A DNA stretch of 61,383 nt from Holophagae bacterium (GTDB lineage: Bacteria; Acidobacteriota; Holophagae; Acanthopleuribacterales; Acanthopleuribacteraceae). Under the pieces are notes generated by a model, which was not told the origin of the DNA, did no database searches, and saw only the letters and a program-made list of their open reading frames with translations. The stretch covers positions 1-61,383 of the forward strand of contig JAUIFE010000039.1 in NCBI GenBank assembly GCA_030429565.1, in the 5' to 3' direction. Shown in pieces: positions 35,832-44,980 of the stretch (positions are counted from its first letter, which is position 1; each line of letters begins with the position of its first letter). A program made the translations under genes and the position numbers.

Positions 35832-36405
35832 ATGCAACCCAAATCTGAAATCTCAAACTGGCTGACACAGCACAACCAGTGAGATTCAAAACCGGATCAC
35901 AGATCACATTAATCGATATAATCTTGACTCACTTTCGAGAAACACTGGATTAAGCAAAGTTGTTATAGAGAAAGTCCTAAATGAGCCGAGCGCAGAATTT
36001 CGTTTCTCAACCCTTGATCGACTCTACCGCTATTTTGAAATAGAGAGAGATGAGTATTTCAAAAGTCATTTAAAAAAGTGGAATCCACCAACACAGTCTG
36101 CTCTCGGATCTCTTTTTCGAGCAAAACGGGTGGAAGCTCACTTTGCCGTTCATGATCTTGCAAGAACACTCAAAATTAACGAACGCACCATACGAAGAAT
36201 TGAAGCAGGTGATATCACCCATCAATACGAAACGGTTACTCGGAATGACCTTCTGGATGTGCTTCAATTTTGCGAGAAAGAGAAACAAGCAGTCAGGAAT
36301 GTGATAGATGGTCTACGAAACTTCTCTGACCACCTAAACGAACAGTTGGAACCGATTCTCACGTCTCTCATGGATCTTTGGCACTTATTACAACCTTATG
36401 AATGA
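35832..36405 (+). pseudogene. helix-turn-helix regulator with probable frameshift
   Basis: From the ATG at 35832 the frame reads MQPKSEISNWLTQHNQ and stops at a TGA. In the next frame the sequence continues EIQNRITDHINRYNLDSL, then SRNTGLSKVVIEKVLNEP (a helix-turn-helix), on through LFRAKRVEAHFAVHDLA and RTLKINERTIRRIEAGDIT (a second helix-turn-helix) to the stop at 36405. The second frame has no ATG, GTG or TTG before 36130, so a single-base shift near 35878 best explains the layout. An alternative is a shorter protein from the GTG at 36130. A phage-repressor-like role is likely for the intact form. Confidence 0.5.
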
Positions 36406-36446
36406 GAACGGCTTGGATCGCTCTATTTGCCCGTTGAATTGCTTCG

Positions 36447-38027
36447 TTAAGGCAAATAGTCACTCCCATCCAAACCATGAAAATGATCGATCCAAGCCGC
36501 ATACCGGTTGTACTTTTTTATAAAATGGTCCACCAATCGTAAATAATCCATATCTCGCCCCTGACTAATCAAGTACAGGGGCGAGATGCTAGTGGTTCGA
36601 ACTTCTCATTTTTCGTTCACAAAAATAGGTCCATCAAATATCAACTGGAGCAACATTGTCTTTTGGTCACAAGTTCCTTCTTTCCAGATTGTAAAGGTAT
36701 CTGTGACGATAGCGCATATGTTTTCAATGGCGGTTCGAACTGTTTCTTGGGTAACTGGAACAATTTGGATCACCAGTTGTTTCTTTTGCTTCTCAAGAGC
36801 ATAGATTCTTTCTTCATACTTTGAAATGATTTCCTGTGATTTTGCTTCACCAATCCTATCAAGGTATTGATCGACCTTTTTATCTATTCCTTTCCTCAAG
36901 TTTTCTACTTCTCTATTTTGCACCTTCATTTCACTCACTTTTTTTTCAAATTCTTCGATCAGTATGTCAGCGAAGTGAATCAAATGACCTTCACTGGGTA
37001 TAATGTTTTGAAGCAGATTTTCAAAGTTACCATGTACAAGAGATCGTGAAAGTGATTTTCAATACCTTGGTGAGGGCTTTCTAAATTTGTAGTATGCATA
37101 TCTTGCAGACCGTCCTTTACTCCAAGCTCAGGTGAGCTTGGTTTGGGTCTGATCACAAGTAAGTAAACCACGCAACGGAAAGTCATCACTTCTACTCACT
37201 CTCACAAGGCGCTGGGTAGATCGATCATCAAGTTTTTTTTGAATCATTGAATACGTCTGCTCAGAAATGATAGCTTGATGTTTTCCTTTTCTTCGAATTA
37301 TTCACCATGGTTCGTATTCAATCATTCAATGATATATTGGATTATGAAGCATTCGATGCACTGTGGAATGGTTGATATTTGCTCATCGTCGACCTTTCAA
37401 GCCTTTTGCTTGAAAGAAACGACAGAGTTCGTTAATGCTCTGTAATGATCCACTGGCAAACTTTTCTAATCATTCCTTTATCATGTAAATAGACTCTGGT
37501 TCAGGTGTCAGCACTTTTCCTCCAGAGGTTGCTTTCTGATACCGATATCCAAGAGGACGGTCAAAACACCAGAATCCTTGCTCAAGTCGAGCTTTCATTT
37601 TCTGACACACCTGTCGACGATTCTGTTTTCTCTCAAGCTCATTTTGTGCCGCGATAATTGTTTCGATGAACTCGCCCTCAGGTGTGTCATCAAATTTGAA
37701 GTTCGGTGACATCACGTCACAACTTCTCGCTCGTAGTTCTTGACGAAGTTCTAGGTGGAAACGCGTGTTTCTGGCAAACCTTTTGAGATCATCAAATACC
37801 AAGACATACTGCTTCTCAGGATAAAAATCGATATAGTTAAGTACTCGTTTCATATCTGGACGTTCATCACTTCCTCAGGAGATCACTTCACTGTTGAATA
37901 CCTTTTCAACCGGAAGGTTATTTTGAGAAGCAAACTCTCGGCACCGTTTTTCTTGAGAAGAAAGTCACGAACCCTCACGTTTCTGACGCTCCGATGATAC
38001 TCGACAATAGATGATGGCATACTTCAT
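36447..38027 (-). CDS. large serine recombinase, code 25
   Basis: 526 residues with TGA as glycine. Start ATG at 38027 (MKYAIIYCRVSSERQKREGS), catalytic serine in CRVSS. Then TGA, LSSQEKRCREFA, and VIS-TGA-GSDERPDM, where both TGAs stand at the usual Gly positions of G-x-L-x-x-Q and S-G-G. VLVFDDLKRFARNTR follows. The recombinase domain shows NPIYH-TGA-MI (obligatory Gly in N-P-I-Y-x-G), FPLRGLLTCD, and KLT-TGA-AWSKGRSARYAYYKF. After a coiled coil the frame passes a ninth TGA (NEK-TGA-EVRT) and ends at TAA 36447. Under the standard code only fragments of it are open (36606-36983 and 37470-37853). A 12-bp hairpin (36552-36587) lies in the 3' part of the frame. Confidence 0.85.
36552..36587. 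repeat. 12-bp perfect hairpin in recombinase 3' end
   Basis: ATCTCGCCCCTG pairs perfectly with CAGGGGCGAGAT across a 12-base loop. It could be a terminator if the recombinase really ended at the TGA at 36606, so it bears on where that gene stops. No T-run follows on the minus strand, and the extended frame across it (GEVRTTSISPLY) resembles recombinase C-termini, so I favour read-through. Confidence 0.6.
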
Positions 38028-38326
38028 AAATTCAAGCGTTAGCGAGTAAAAGATTTCTCCTCATTATACGTATCAGGAAGAAATGGCAAATTTCTTAGGA
38101 TCTGAATTTTGATTTCCCCTCATTTGGTGGTCAGACCGCTTCATCATCATTCACATTATTTCAGCTCAAGCTCTTGTGGGTATCCTGCATCCAAGCGCGA
38201 TCTACACAGATCCGCGCAAGGCGGCGCAGGCAGGTGTGAACCTCCTGCGCTTGTTGCTTGGAAAGGAACGAAAACGACAGTTGGGTATCCTCGACGCTTA
38301 CACGGTTCTTTTTCATGGAAATTTGG

Positions 38327-39721
38327 TTAGGTCAGTAATTGGCTTGGCCGCCCGTCTGCCCGATACCAGCTTCGAATAGGATCAAGCTTCACTTCATCAA
38401 CGAGGCCAAAGAGAACATAATCGTGCCATACCTCGGGAACCAAAGTTTTGAACCGTCTCATCACCGATTTTGCAAGCCCGGCTTGCTCAAAGAGGAACAA
38501 AATTTTGTATGGCTGTGCAAGGTTGTATTTTTCTGGCAGGAGGCCCAAGCCCATCACATCAAGATGACGAATGAGCTGCTGCATGTTTTTTCAAGCGTCC
38601 TTGCCCCTTGCCAATTCCAATGTGAACAAATGGGCTGTTCCTTCTCATCACTCCTGCGCCAGTCTTCATGCGGCCGTTGCCGAAAAACGTTGAGGGCTGA
38701 TCTTGCTTCACCCACCCGTCATTGACTTTCTTTGGTTTTGTCGACCTTTTCTCAAAAACAACGGCAAACTTCAGCGAATAGAACTGAGTATCGAGCCTGA
38801 TTCGGCAAATTCCAAAGATCGCCGATCCTTGATAATGAAGTTAACGTCGGGGATGATACGCTTGTTTTTTGAGATCTTAACTCGTGTTTTGTTTGCCAAT
38901 CGAGGCTGACAGGGGTCGAAGCTGCGGTTCGCGCCTGTGGTCTCAAAATATCGATCAAACAAGGCCAGCGACAATGGTTCATGTATACGGTTATGGCTTT
39001 GGCTTCCATTCTGCTCTCGAATCCATTTCACGAGACTTAGGTGGAAATCGACAACCTGTTTTCGGTGGGAGTAATCCTGACTAAAACCCACGTTGCTTTT
39101 TGGAAATGGGATGGTTTCCCGTGGCTGTCCGGTGAGATGAGCAATGAAGGTTGCTCACTGCTCGCTCAAGCAGTAGAAGGTTTCCCGACGTGGAACCCCA
39201 TCAAAGCGAATTGCACGGATAAGGTTTTGGTCTTCAAGTTTGCACAATTGATGGTTCAGACTTCTCGCACTCGTGGTTACTCCAAGGTTTCGTAGCTGAC
39301 TGTTGGTCATGTACATAAACACCGCCAAGGCCTCAAGTACCCGTGTTCACATGGGTGTCGCACCTCGGTTCTGGTGAGCAATGTTCGAATCAATACCTCA
39401 AGCTCATCCCCATTTTGATCACTTCGCGCCGGTTGCGTCGGTGTTTGCATAAGCGCCGGCAGCGAGCCTGCTTTTACCCATTCGATTTCCGGTATCGGTT
39501 CCGTGGGTATCCGCTCATGGTTTGGTCGAGGGTTTTTGAGGGTATCTGATCTTCCTACTGGTCTTGATGTTGCGGCAGTCATTGGCATCGGCATTGAAAT
39601 TTGGCCCCGTCTTCTCCTTGGCAATGCTTGAGGCTTTCGGCTCATCTGGAAGGCCTGAGGTTGTGCAAAGACATGTACCTTTGGTTCCCTTGAGCGGGGT
39701 TCTTTTAAAAAGGTTTTTCAT
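38327..39721 (-). CDS. replication-relaxation protein, code 25
   Basis: 464 residues with TGA as glycine, twelve such codons, ending at TAA. The ATG at 39721 gives MKNLFKRTPLKGTKG and a basic, probably disordered leader of about 110 residues. The family domain follows: LEALAVFMYMTNSQLRNLG, YCLSEQ-TGA-ATFIAHLTG, then RKQVVDFHLSLVKWIREQN, KRIIPDVNFIIKD, LFTLELARGKDA-TGA-KNMQQLI, LLPEKYNLAQPYKILFLFE. The standard-code homologue at 26794-27720 reads YFLLPEGANVLSERTG at the aligned place, glycine against TGA. Under the standard code the gene breaks into several short frames. It follows the coupling ATPase after about 70 bases. Confidence 0.83.
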
Positions 39722-39793
39722 GGGTTGGTTGGTCAATTGATAAGGGGTGGTCTTGCGACCGTTGAGTGCGCAATACTCAGATTTGGAATTTCG

Positions 39794-41464
39794 CTACTCT
39801 TGGTAGCTGTTTAGCTTCTCGGGACTCTCACCGTCCTGAGGGTATCGGGGACCTTGAGGTTTTCGTTCTACGGCCGGAGAGGTTGAGAATAGCTCCGTTT
39901 GAATCGATCCCGGATGAATCCCGATCTCCGGCTGCTTGGTATGTTGATATGCAGGGGCTACTTGCCTTGCCTTGGTTGTGGCCTGATCCATATCGAATCT
40001 CTGTTTTTGAGTCCTTGGTGGTTCCGGCTCCATGTAGAACAGCGATAGTTGTTTGCCCCTGATCTGGTTCCACTTCTCAGCACTTACGGACTGTCGATCA
40101 CCAACAAAGCGCTTTGGAATCGTGAAACGGCAGTTCTTACCCCTGCTCACGGTGAAAAACGATCAAGGCTTGAGTTTTGGCATGGGTTCCTTCAACGGCA
40201 GAAAGTGAGGGGTCAAGGCTTCCTTGTTCGTTCGGGCTTGGCCTCCAAGAATTTTTACTGCCGTATTGGTCAGTACGGTGTTTTTCATCTGCGGGGTCAT
40301 TCCTTGCCCAAGGTATTGCTGACAAAGCGTCATATGCAGACCATACTTTCTCGCTTCACTCAAAATCAGGTTGATGTCCTTGGAAAGCATGGTGTGGCAT
40401 TCATCAACGATGAGATGAACCGGTTTTCGCCACTTTTGGGGCTGCCGGTGACGGGCAAATACGGTTCCAGCAATCAAGGCGACAAGGAGCTTTCCAACTG
40501 ACTCGGAAGTTTGCGCACCCAACCGTCATTTTCTGAGGTTCACGATGATCTTTTTTCCGCCGTTAAGCGCTTTTGGGATGCTCAGAGTACTTCTTGATGA
40601 AGCGGCAAGCTTGGCAAACCATCCGATGTTGAGAAGGTATTGGCACTTAGTGGCTATAGAATACCGGGTGTACTGGTAGGTTTCCCGATCAAAAAGATCC
40701 CTGAAAAAGTAACGATGAGCCGGATTTTCAAGATTCATCCCCGCCAAGAGTAGGTCGTCATTTCGGTGGTCGAACATGAACCGTTGCAAATCAAAAAATG
40801 AGGAACCCGGGCGACCGAGCAATACGGAAATACAGGGAACAAGGAGTGCTTCCATCTGCAAGGACAGGTGAGCCGAATCCTTGAGCATGGAAGTGAATGC
40901 GCTTGCAAGAAAGCCCGCATACACGTCTTTTTCATTTGATTGAAGTCGGAGACCACCGAGATCGAACGGATTAATGCAAAAGTGCCGTTCCAAACCTGGG
41001 CTTTGGTTTCTGACCCCTGCATCGAGCGAGGGATCAAGGATGATAAGATCATTGCGGTTGGCAACGGCTTTTTTCTTCATGAGTTCGGATGCAAGATCAC
41101 CGTGGGGGTCTAGAAGAACCAAAGATCATCGATTCTTTCTTCCGGCATGAAAACGCTCTAGGCATAGATACTTTAAAAGCTCGGACTTGCCGCTTCATGA
41201 TTCTCAAACGATGTAGGTGTGTTTCTGTCTTTCTGAAACAGGAATTGTTCGAGAAAAACGGTATCTAGAGGCTATATTCCCCATGAGAGGAATCAAATCA
41301 GACGTCTTGAGATTGACGTTTGTGATTGACGATGAATTTCATCAGGTAAGTAGATGGGTAATCATATGGATGAGGGTTATGTTTAGAAGGTCTAGATGTT
41401 CCTTTGACAGGAAGAAAAGAAAGCAATTTTTCTGTTCCCTGTCTTCATCTCTCACGGATTGCAT
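39794..41464 (-). CDS. VirD4/TraG-type coupling ATPase, code 25
   Basis: 556 residues with TGA as glycine, ATG 41464 to TAG 39794, seven in-frame TGAs. The Walker A motif reads YIV-TGA-ES-TGA-SGKSELLKYL, that is G-E-S-G-S-G-K-S. A third TGA precedes SLVLLDPHGDLASEL. NLRK-TGA-RLGAQTSESVGKLL matches the invariant Gly of the family segment N-L-x-x-G-x-L-G. LIVDECHTMLSKD is Walker B. LKP-TGA-SFFTVSRGK matches LGQGVFLVASGEK in the homologue at 28019-30085. Like that homologue it lacks N-terminal membrane helices. It is not a pseudogene in code 25 but would not yield a working ATPase in a standard-code host. Confidence 0.87.
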
Positions 41465-41804
41465 CTATTCACGGTAGACAGGTGTCTTTGGTTGTCACTT
41501 GAATGCTCGATTGACGGTGGATGAGGTTTTTGATGATTGGGAGTTTTGCTTTCATTGTTCTATCAGCAACGCCTTGGACAATACCACTATTTAACGACGG
41601 GCTTCAGAACAGAGAGCCAAGAATGTGGCCTTTTTCCATTCAACAATTATATACTTCATTTCAATCATCATAATTCGTGGCGCACCTAGTCTTGATCGCT
41701 CACTCTCATGAAGCCAATCGCGCATGCAGTTGTTTCAGTCAATAAGCAACCTTGGTCTTCAAAGCTCTAAATCTACAAATTCGATATCATTAACCTATGG
41801 AACT
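41465..41804. other. intergenic inside the code-25 block
   Basis: About 340 bases between the acidic unknown gene and the coupling ATPase. I looked for a tRNA that could read UGA and saw no convincing cloverleaf. No strong ribosome binding site precedes the ATPase start, as is often the case in Patescibacteria. Nothing else is supported. Confidence 0.4.
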
Positions 41805-42629
41805 CTATGACGCATTCCACCTCCGCTCTTTCTCTGATACGTCCTTGTCATCCACACGTTTTTCAAAGGAGATGGGACCGGCGATGGTGTGAAACTCAAA
41901 CACATCAATGTGGACTTGTTCATCTTCGAGGTTGCGGTAGTGATAGATAGTTCCGTGTCCGGTGGATGAATCTGATTCTGAGAAGTGAGCAAACATCCCA
42001 TAACTGTTTGATTCCACAAGATCATCGAAATCAAGCTCGTGTTCATCCATAAAGGACTCAAGATCATTGATTACCGAACTTACACGTTCTCTTCAGAGTT
42101 GACAGACAACATTGGTTGAGTAGGTGCGAATCGCAGATCGAATATCTCCAATTTCAACGACTTCTCCCGAATCATCAAGGTGGTGTTCAATGGCGGATAG
42201 TTGGTCATGCAATCAGAGTTCATACACAAGGGATTCATCACATTCAGAATCAAAGGTATCCACAATATCTGAAAGGTCTTCAAGGCATGAGAATCAACCG
42301 TCCTTCATCTCATAGACAATTCGTTCCAAACATCCACTCAAGTAGCTTTGGATACACGATTCCAGACCGAATTCTAGGTGTTCTTGAATTTGCACCGTTG
42401 GACTGCCGGGCAAGGGTGTGGGTGGTGGCGGAAAGGCGTAGGACTCCGAATTCGTCGCGCTCTGGTCTATTTCGTTCAGTACATTCACCGCGTCGTCGGC
42501 GACGCGATCAAGCAGGGAGCCGACCTCGGTCCCATCACTACCGGTCATCCGTTGACCACGTTCTCACTCTCTTTTCTCAAAGGATTCCATGTTCCCACTC
42601 TCGCTTCCAAAAATTTCATGATTGCTCAT
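41805..42629 (-). CDS. acidic hypothetical protein, code 25
   Basis: 274 residues with TGA as glycine, ATG 42629 to TAG 41805, four in-frame TGAs. It starts MSNHEIFGSESGNMESF and has a proline-rich bit (FPPPPTPLPGSP) followed by a strongly acidic helical region (LEDLSDIVDTFDSECDESL, HELDFDDLVESNSYGMF) and a beta-rich end (TIYHYRNLEDEQVHIDVFEF). No family recognised. It is the first gene of the block; the palindrome GGACAAAT-AC-AAATGTCC lies 57-74 bases upstream. Less certain than the other three because no conserved glycine is available to test, but all four interruptions are TGA. Confidence 0.65.
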
Positions 42630-42685
42630 GGCTGTTGATTAGGAATAAGCGAGAGAATTGGTACCCGAATTCAAATAATCATCTA

Positions 42686-42703
42686 GGACAAATACAAATG
42701 TCC
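42686..42703. promoter_or_regulatory. operator-like palindrome upstream of the code-25 block
   Basis: GGACAAAT and AAATGTCC around AC. The same arms with GA in the centre stand at 24870-24887, upstream of the excisionase-like gene; both are followed by AAGA. On the minus strand each lies ahead of a gene start (42629 here, 24711 there), as expected for a common repressor site. Confidence 0.5.
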
Positions 42704-42854
42704 AAGATAATAAATGTGTTCATCCTCCATGTGGTAACAAAGCCAAATCAAAGATCATTTTTTCAGCTTTTCCTTGAATTCTTAAATTTTCTTCCCATTG
42801 AAAGCGATGACTTTTCTTGTATACTTCCATCATCTTTAAGTTATCACCTTTTCT

Positions 42855-43121
42855 ATGCCTAATCAATACTTGCTCATTAAAGATCTTCCCGATGACTACG
42901 TTCCAAAAAAGTCCGAAATCTCGTACAAAGACTTCATAGAGAAGATTGGAAATCACTTCGAATCAAGCCTTCATGACTTTGAAAGCGATCATAATTTTGA
43001 ACCAATACTTCACAAGATGGAAGAAGACGCCAAACAAAAGTCGCCCAAGCTTCATTGGGAACTCATATCGTACAAGGCAAAAAAGAAAATCATCGAAGAC
43101 CTGTTTGGTGAAAGGTTCTAA
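42855..43121 (+). CDS. possible small hypothetical protein
   Basis: 88 codons from ATG 42855 to TAA (MPNQYLLIKDLPDDYVPKK, then FIEKIGNHFESSLHDFESD). It looks protein-like, with amphipathic helices, and is AT-rich. No clear ribosome binding site, no family. A weak competing frame on the minus strand overlaps its first half. Confidence 0.4.
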   Translation: MPNQYLLIKDLPDDYVPKKSEISYKDFIEKIGNHFESSLHDFESDHNFEPILHKMEEDAKQKSPKLHWELISYKAKKKIIEDLFGERF

Positions 43122-43126
43122 TTGCC

Positions 43127-44455
43127 TCACCTATCACTTACTTCTCTTCCTTGAGCCTTAAATTGAATTTTTCTCCATTTTCGATACTCATTGCTCGGCA
43201 TACTTACCGACCCATTTTCTTCAAACCAACAACGGAGAGCGTCACTCATCTTAGCGCCATGGATATTGGTTCCTTCAATTGTAGTAAATGGATTCTTAAT
43301 TATTACATTCGTAAGATCAGCGTTTTCAAGATTTACGTAATCAAAACGAACATTTTCAAAACTAGCGTGAGAAAAGTCTGCCATCTCAAAGTCTGCTCCA
43401 CGAAGGTTGGCACTTAGAAAGAAGGAATTTCGAAAGTCGCCCCCAAAACCATTTGCGTTTTGAAATTTCGTTTTATCAAACAAACACTTGTGTGCCTTAA
43501 CAAAACGAAGATCTGCTTTGGAGAACTTAAAGAGAGGGTAAAAACCACCTCTGCAAAATTTGCGAATGTACTCATTATCTATGTTCTTTGCATTACCCCT
43601 CCTTTTTCCTTTTTGAATATCCTCATGCATTGCCTGATTACAATAAGTCATCAATGAAGCATTTGAAATATCAAGCTTAGACCACGGGTCCAACTTCTCT
43701 ACAAAGAATCCCCCACAAAGCATGGCCAATATGATTGGTACAGGGGTTAAAACAATAAAGCTTAACCACCGTTTTTCTCCAATTTTATCTACTAATAAGC
43801 GTAAGAATTTCTCCGGCCATCTTTTCCACCATTTCTTGTATGTTAAAATTATCTTCTTTTTGGGTGCAAGCTTCAACACCTTCGCCATTTCTAGGGGAAT
43901 CAAAATAAATGAATAAAGGCTAACAGCTAAACAGGGTGCCCCAATTAAAAACTTCCACTCATTTAGAAGGAATCCTATTTGAAAACCTAGCGCTACCAAT
44001 GCACTGAAAACAAAGAAGGGAATGAAAAATATCGAAAGTACCCCGTACACCCACCCACTGGAAAACAAAAGACTATCACTGCTTGTAAAGATATTATTTA
44101 ACCAAACAGGTTCAAGAGAAAAAAGTATCCTGTTTCGCATATCCCCATGAACGTCTAAATGATTATCCATCACATCTTGAACTCTTTGTAAATACTGATA
44201 CAACCGAAAAGACACAAAAAAGTAAACGAGGGGAAATATCCAGTACAAGTTGTACAAAACAGTTTTCATCTTCATCGAAATCCCAAGTAATGGAATAGTT
44301 ATTCCTGATGCTTGGGTACCAACAAGCTCAGCATCTTCAATTGAGAAGAAGCACACAATACTAAAAACCATAAAGAAATAGAAAAATGTCTTTGCTCTTT
44401 TGTATTCCAGTGCAGACGGATTCAACATAGAAGCGGCTAATTCGTATTTATTCAC
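43127..44455 (-). CDS. membrane protein with C-terminal pentapeptide repeats
   Basis: 442 residues. The GTG at 44455 is chosen over TTG 44461 because AAAGGA lies six bases upstream and the GTG overlaps the preceding stop (GTGA). Five or six membrane helices fill the N-terminal 270 residues (TFFYFFMVFSIVCFF, FPLVYFFVSFRLY, FIPFFVFSALVALGF, and others). The last 150 residues are pentapeptide repeats of the A(D/N)LXX type (SANLRGADFEMADFSHASF, NLENADLTNVII). Pentapeptide domains form a beta-solenoid that usually binds proteins or mimics DNA. With the helices, this is a membrane-anchored solenoid. Role unknown. Confidence 0.75.
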   Translation of the reverse strand: MNKYELAASMLNPSALEYKRAKTFFYFFMVFSIVCFFSIEDAELVGTQASGITIPLLGISMKMKTVLYNLYWIFPLVYFFVSFRLYQYLQRVQDVMDNHLDVHGDMRNRILFSLEPVWLNNIFTSSDSLLFSSGWVYGVLSIFFIPFFVFSALVALGFQIGFLLNEWKFLIGAPCLAVSLYSFILIPLEMAKVLKLAPKKKIILTYKKWWKRWPEKFLRLLVDKIGEKRWLSFIVLTPVPIILAMLCGGFFVEKLDPWSKLDISNASLMTYCNQAMHEDIQKGKRRGNAKNIDNEYIRKFCRGGFYPLFKFSKADLRFVKAHKCLFDKTKFQNANGFGGDFRNSFFLSANLRGADFEMADFSHASFENVRFDYVNLENADLTNVIIKNPFTTIEGTNIHGAKMSDALRCWFEENGSVSMPSNEYRKWRKIQFKAQGREVSDR

Positions 44456-44670
44456 GCACAATCCTTTTCGCCCAAAAGGGTTACCTCGGCAGGACTGGCA
44501 ACGAGCACCACGAGCATTGTATTTTTGAGTTCTCGACTATTACAGGCGGGTAACAGCAAAAAAAGAGCCAAGCCATGATTTTCCATTCCAACGCAAGCTT
44601 CAATAGCCGTCAACCCAGACGGTAAGTTCAATAATTCAAAAAGGTTTACAAGATCCCTCACAGTCCACAT
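44452..44670 (-). CDS. small hypothetical protein coupled to pentapeptide gene
   Basis: 72 codons from ATG 44670, ending in a GTGA overlap with the pentapeptide-repeat gene, which is the main argument that it is real. It contains one hydrophobic stretch (HGLALFLLLPAC) and two or three cysteines. No ribosome binding site is obvious and no family is recognised. Confidence 0.4.
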   Translation of the reverse strand: MWTVRDLVNLFELLNLPSGLTAIEACVGMENHGLALFLLLPACNSRELKNTMLVVLVASPAEVTLLGEKDCA

Positions 44671-44980
44671 CTACCAAAGTTCGAGTCGTGTTTTCAGACT
44701 TTTCTTTTGTCACCAAAAGAGGTCATACAAAACGGCCCGACCCTCATTCTTGATCAGCAGATCTACTCGAACAAGAACGAGAGCCGGGCACAAATGATTT
44801 TCAACGGTATTTTCTTTTGAAATTACGCCTATTCAACAGCCAAAACCTAACGTTGGCTTTCAAGGCTTATCTGGGTGGTATAGGCCGTCCGTCTTTTTGG
44901 CTTGCCAGGATAGAGAGGATTGCCAACCTGGGGGCCAGCAGGAAGCTTGGCAGTTCAGCTCCTCTCAACCGCAGATCGTT
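44671..44980. other. intergenic, nothing recognised
   Basis: About 310 bases between the 3' end of the secreted protein gene and the small frame at 44670. No conserved RNA, no strong hairpin and no credible gene. Confidence 0.4.

Larger units (their letters stand above)
36447..42629 (-). mobile_element. nested block using TGA as glycine (genetic code 25)
   Basis: Four minus-strand genes in a row (41805-42629, 39794-41464, 38327-39721, 36447-38027) are each broken by several TGA codons under the standard code. Read with TGA as glycine they give full-length proteins. In-frame TGA counts by hand are 4, 7, 12 and 9; in-frame TAA or TAG count is zero, and each gene ends at TAA or TAG. TGA falls at glycines fixed by family: both affected glycines of Walker A, the N-P-I-Y-x-G recombinase motif, and glycines present in the standard-code homologues of this same window. 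The serine recombinase at one end fits an integrated element. Confidence 0.85.

Noticed and set aside
36606..41122. Region as a set of ordinary decayed pseudogenes (fragments of recombinase, replication-relaxation and TraG genes)
   Set aside because: All interruptions are TGA and none TAA or TAG, and TGA falls at conserved glycines. Random decay would give all three stops and frameshifts.
36447..42629. TGA read as tryptophan (code 4)
   Set aside because: The residues at Walker A, N-P-I-Y-x-G and the aligned homologue positions are glycine, not tryptophan; TGG is used normally.
36400..42900. A suppressor tRNA gene decoding UGA inside the block
   Set aside because: No convincing cloverleaf seen by eye in the intergenic stretches; a tRNA search program would settle it.
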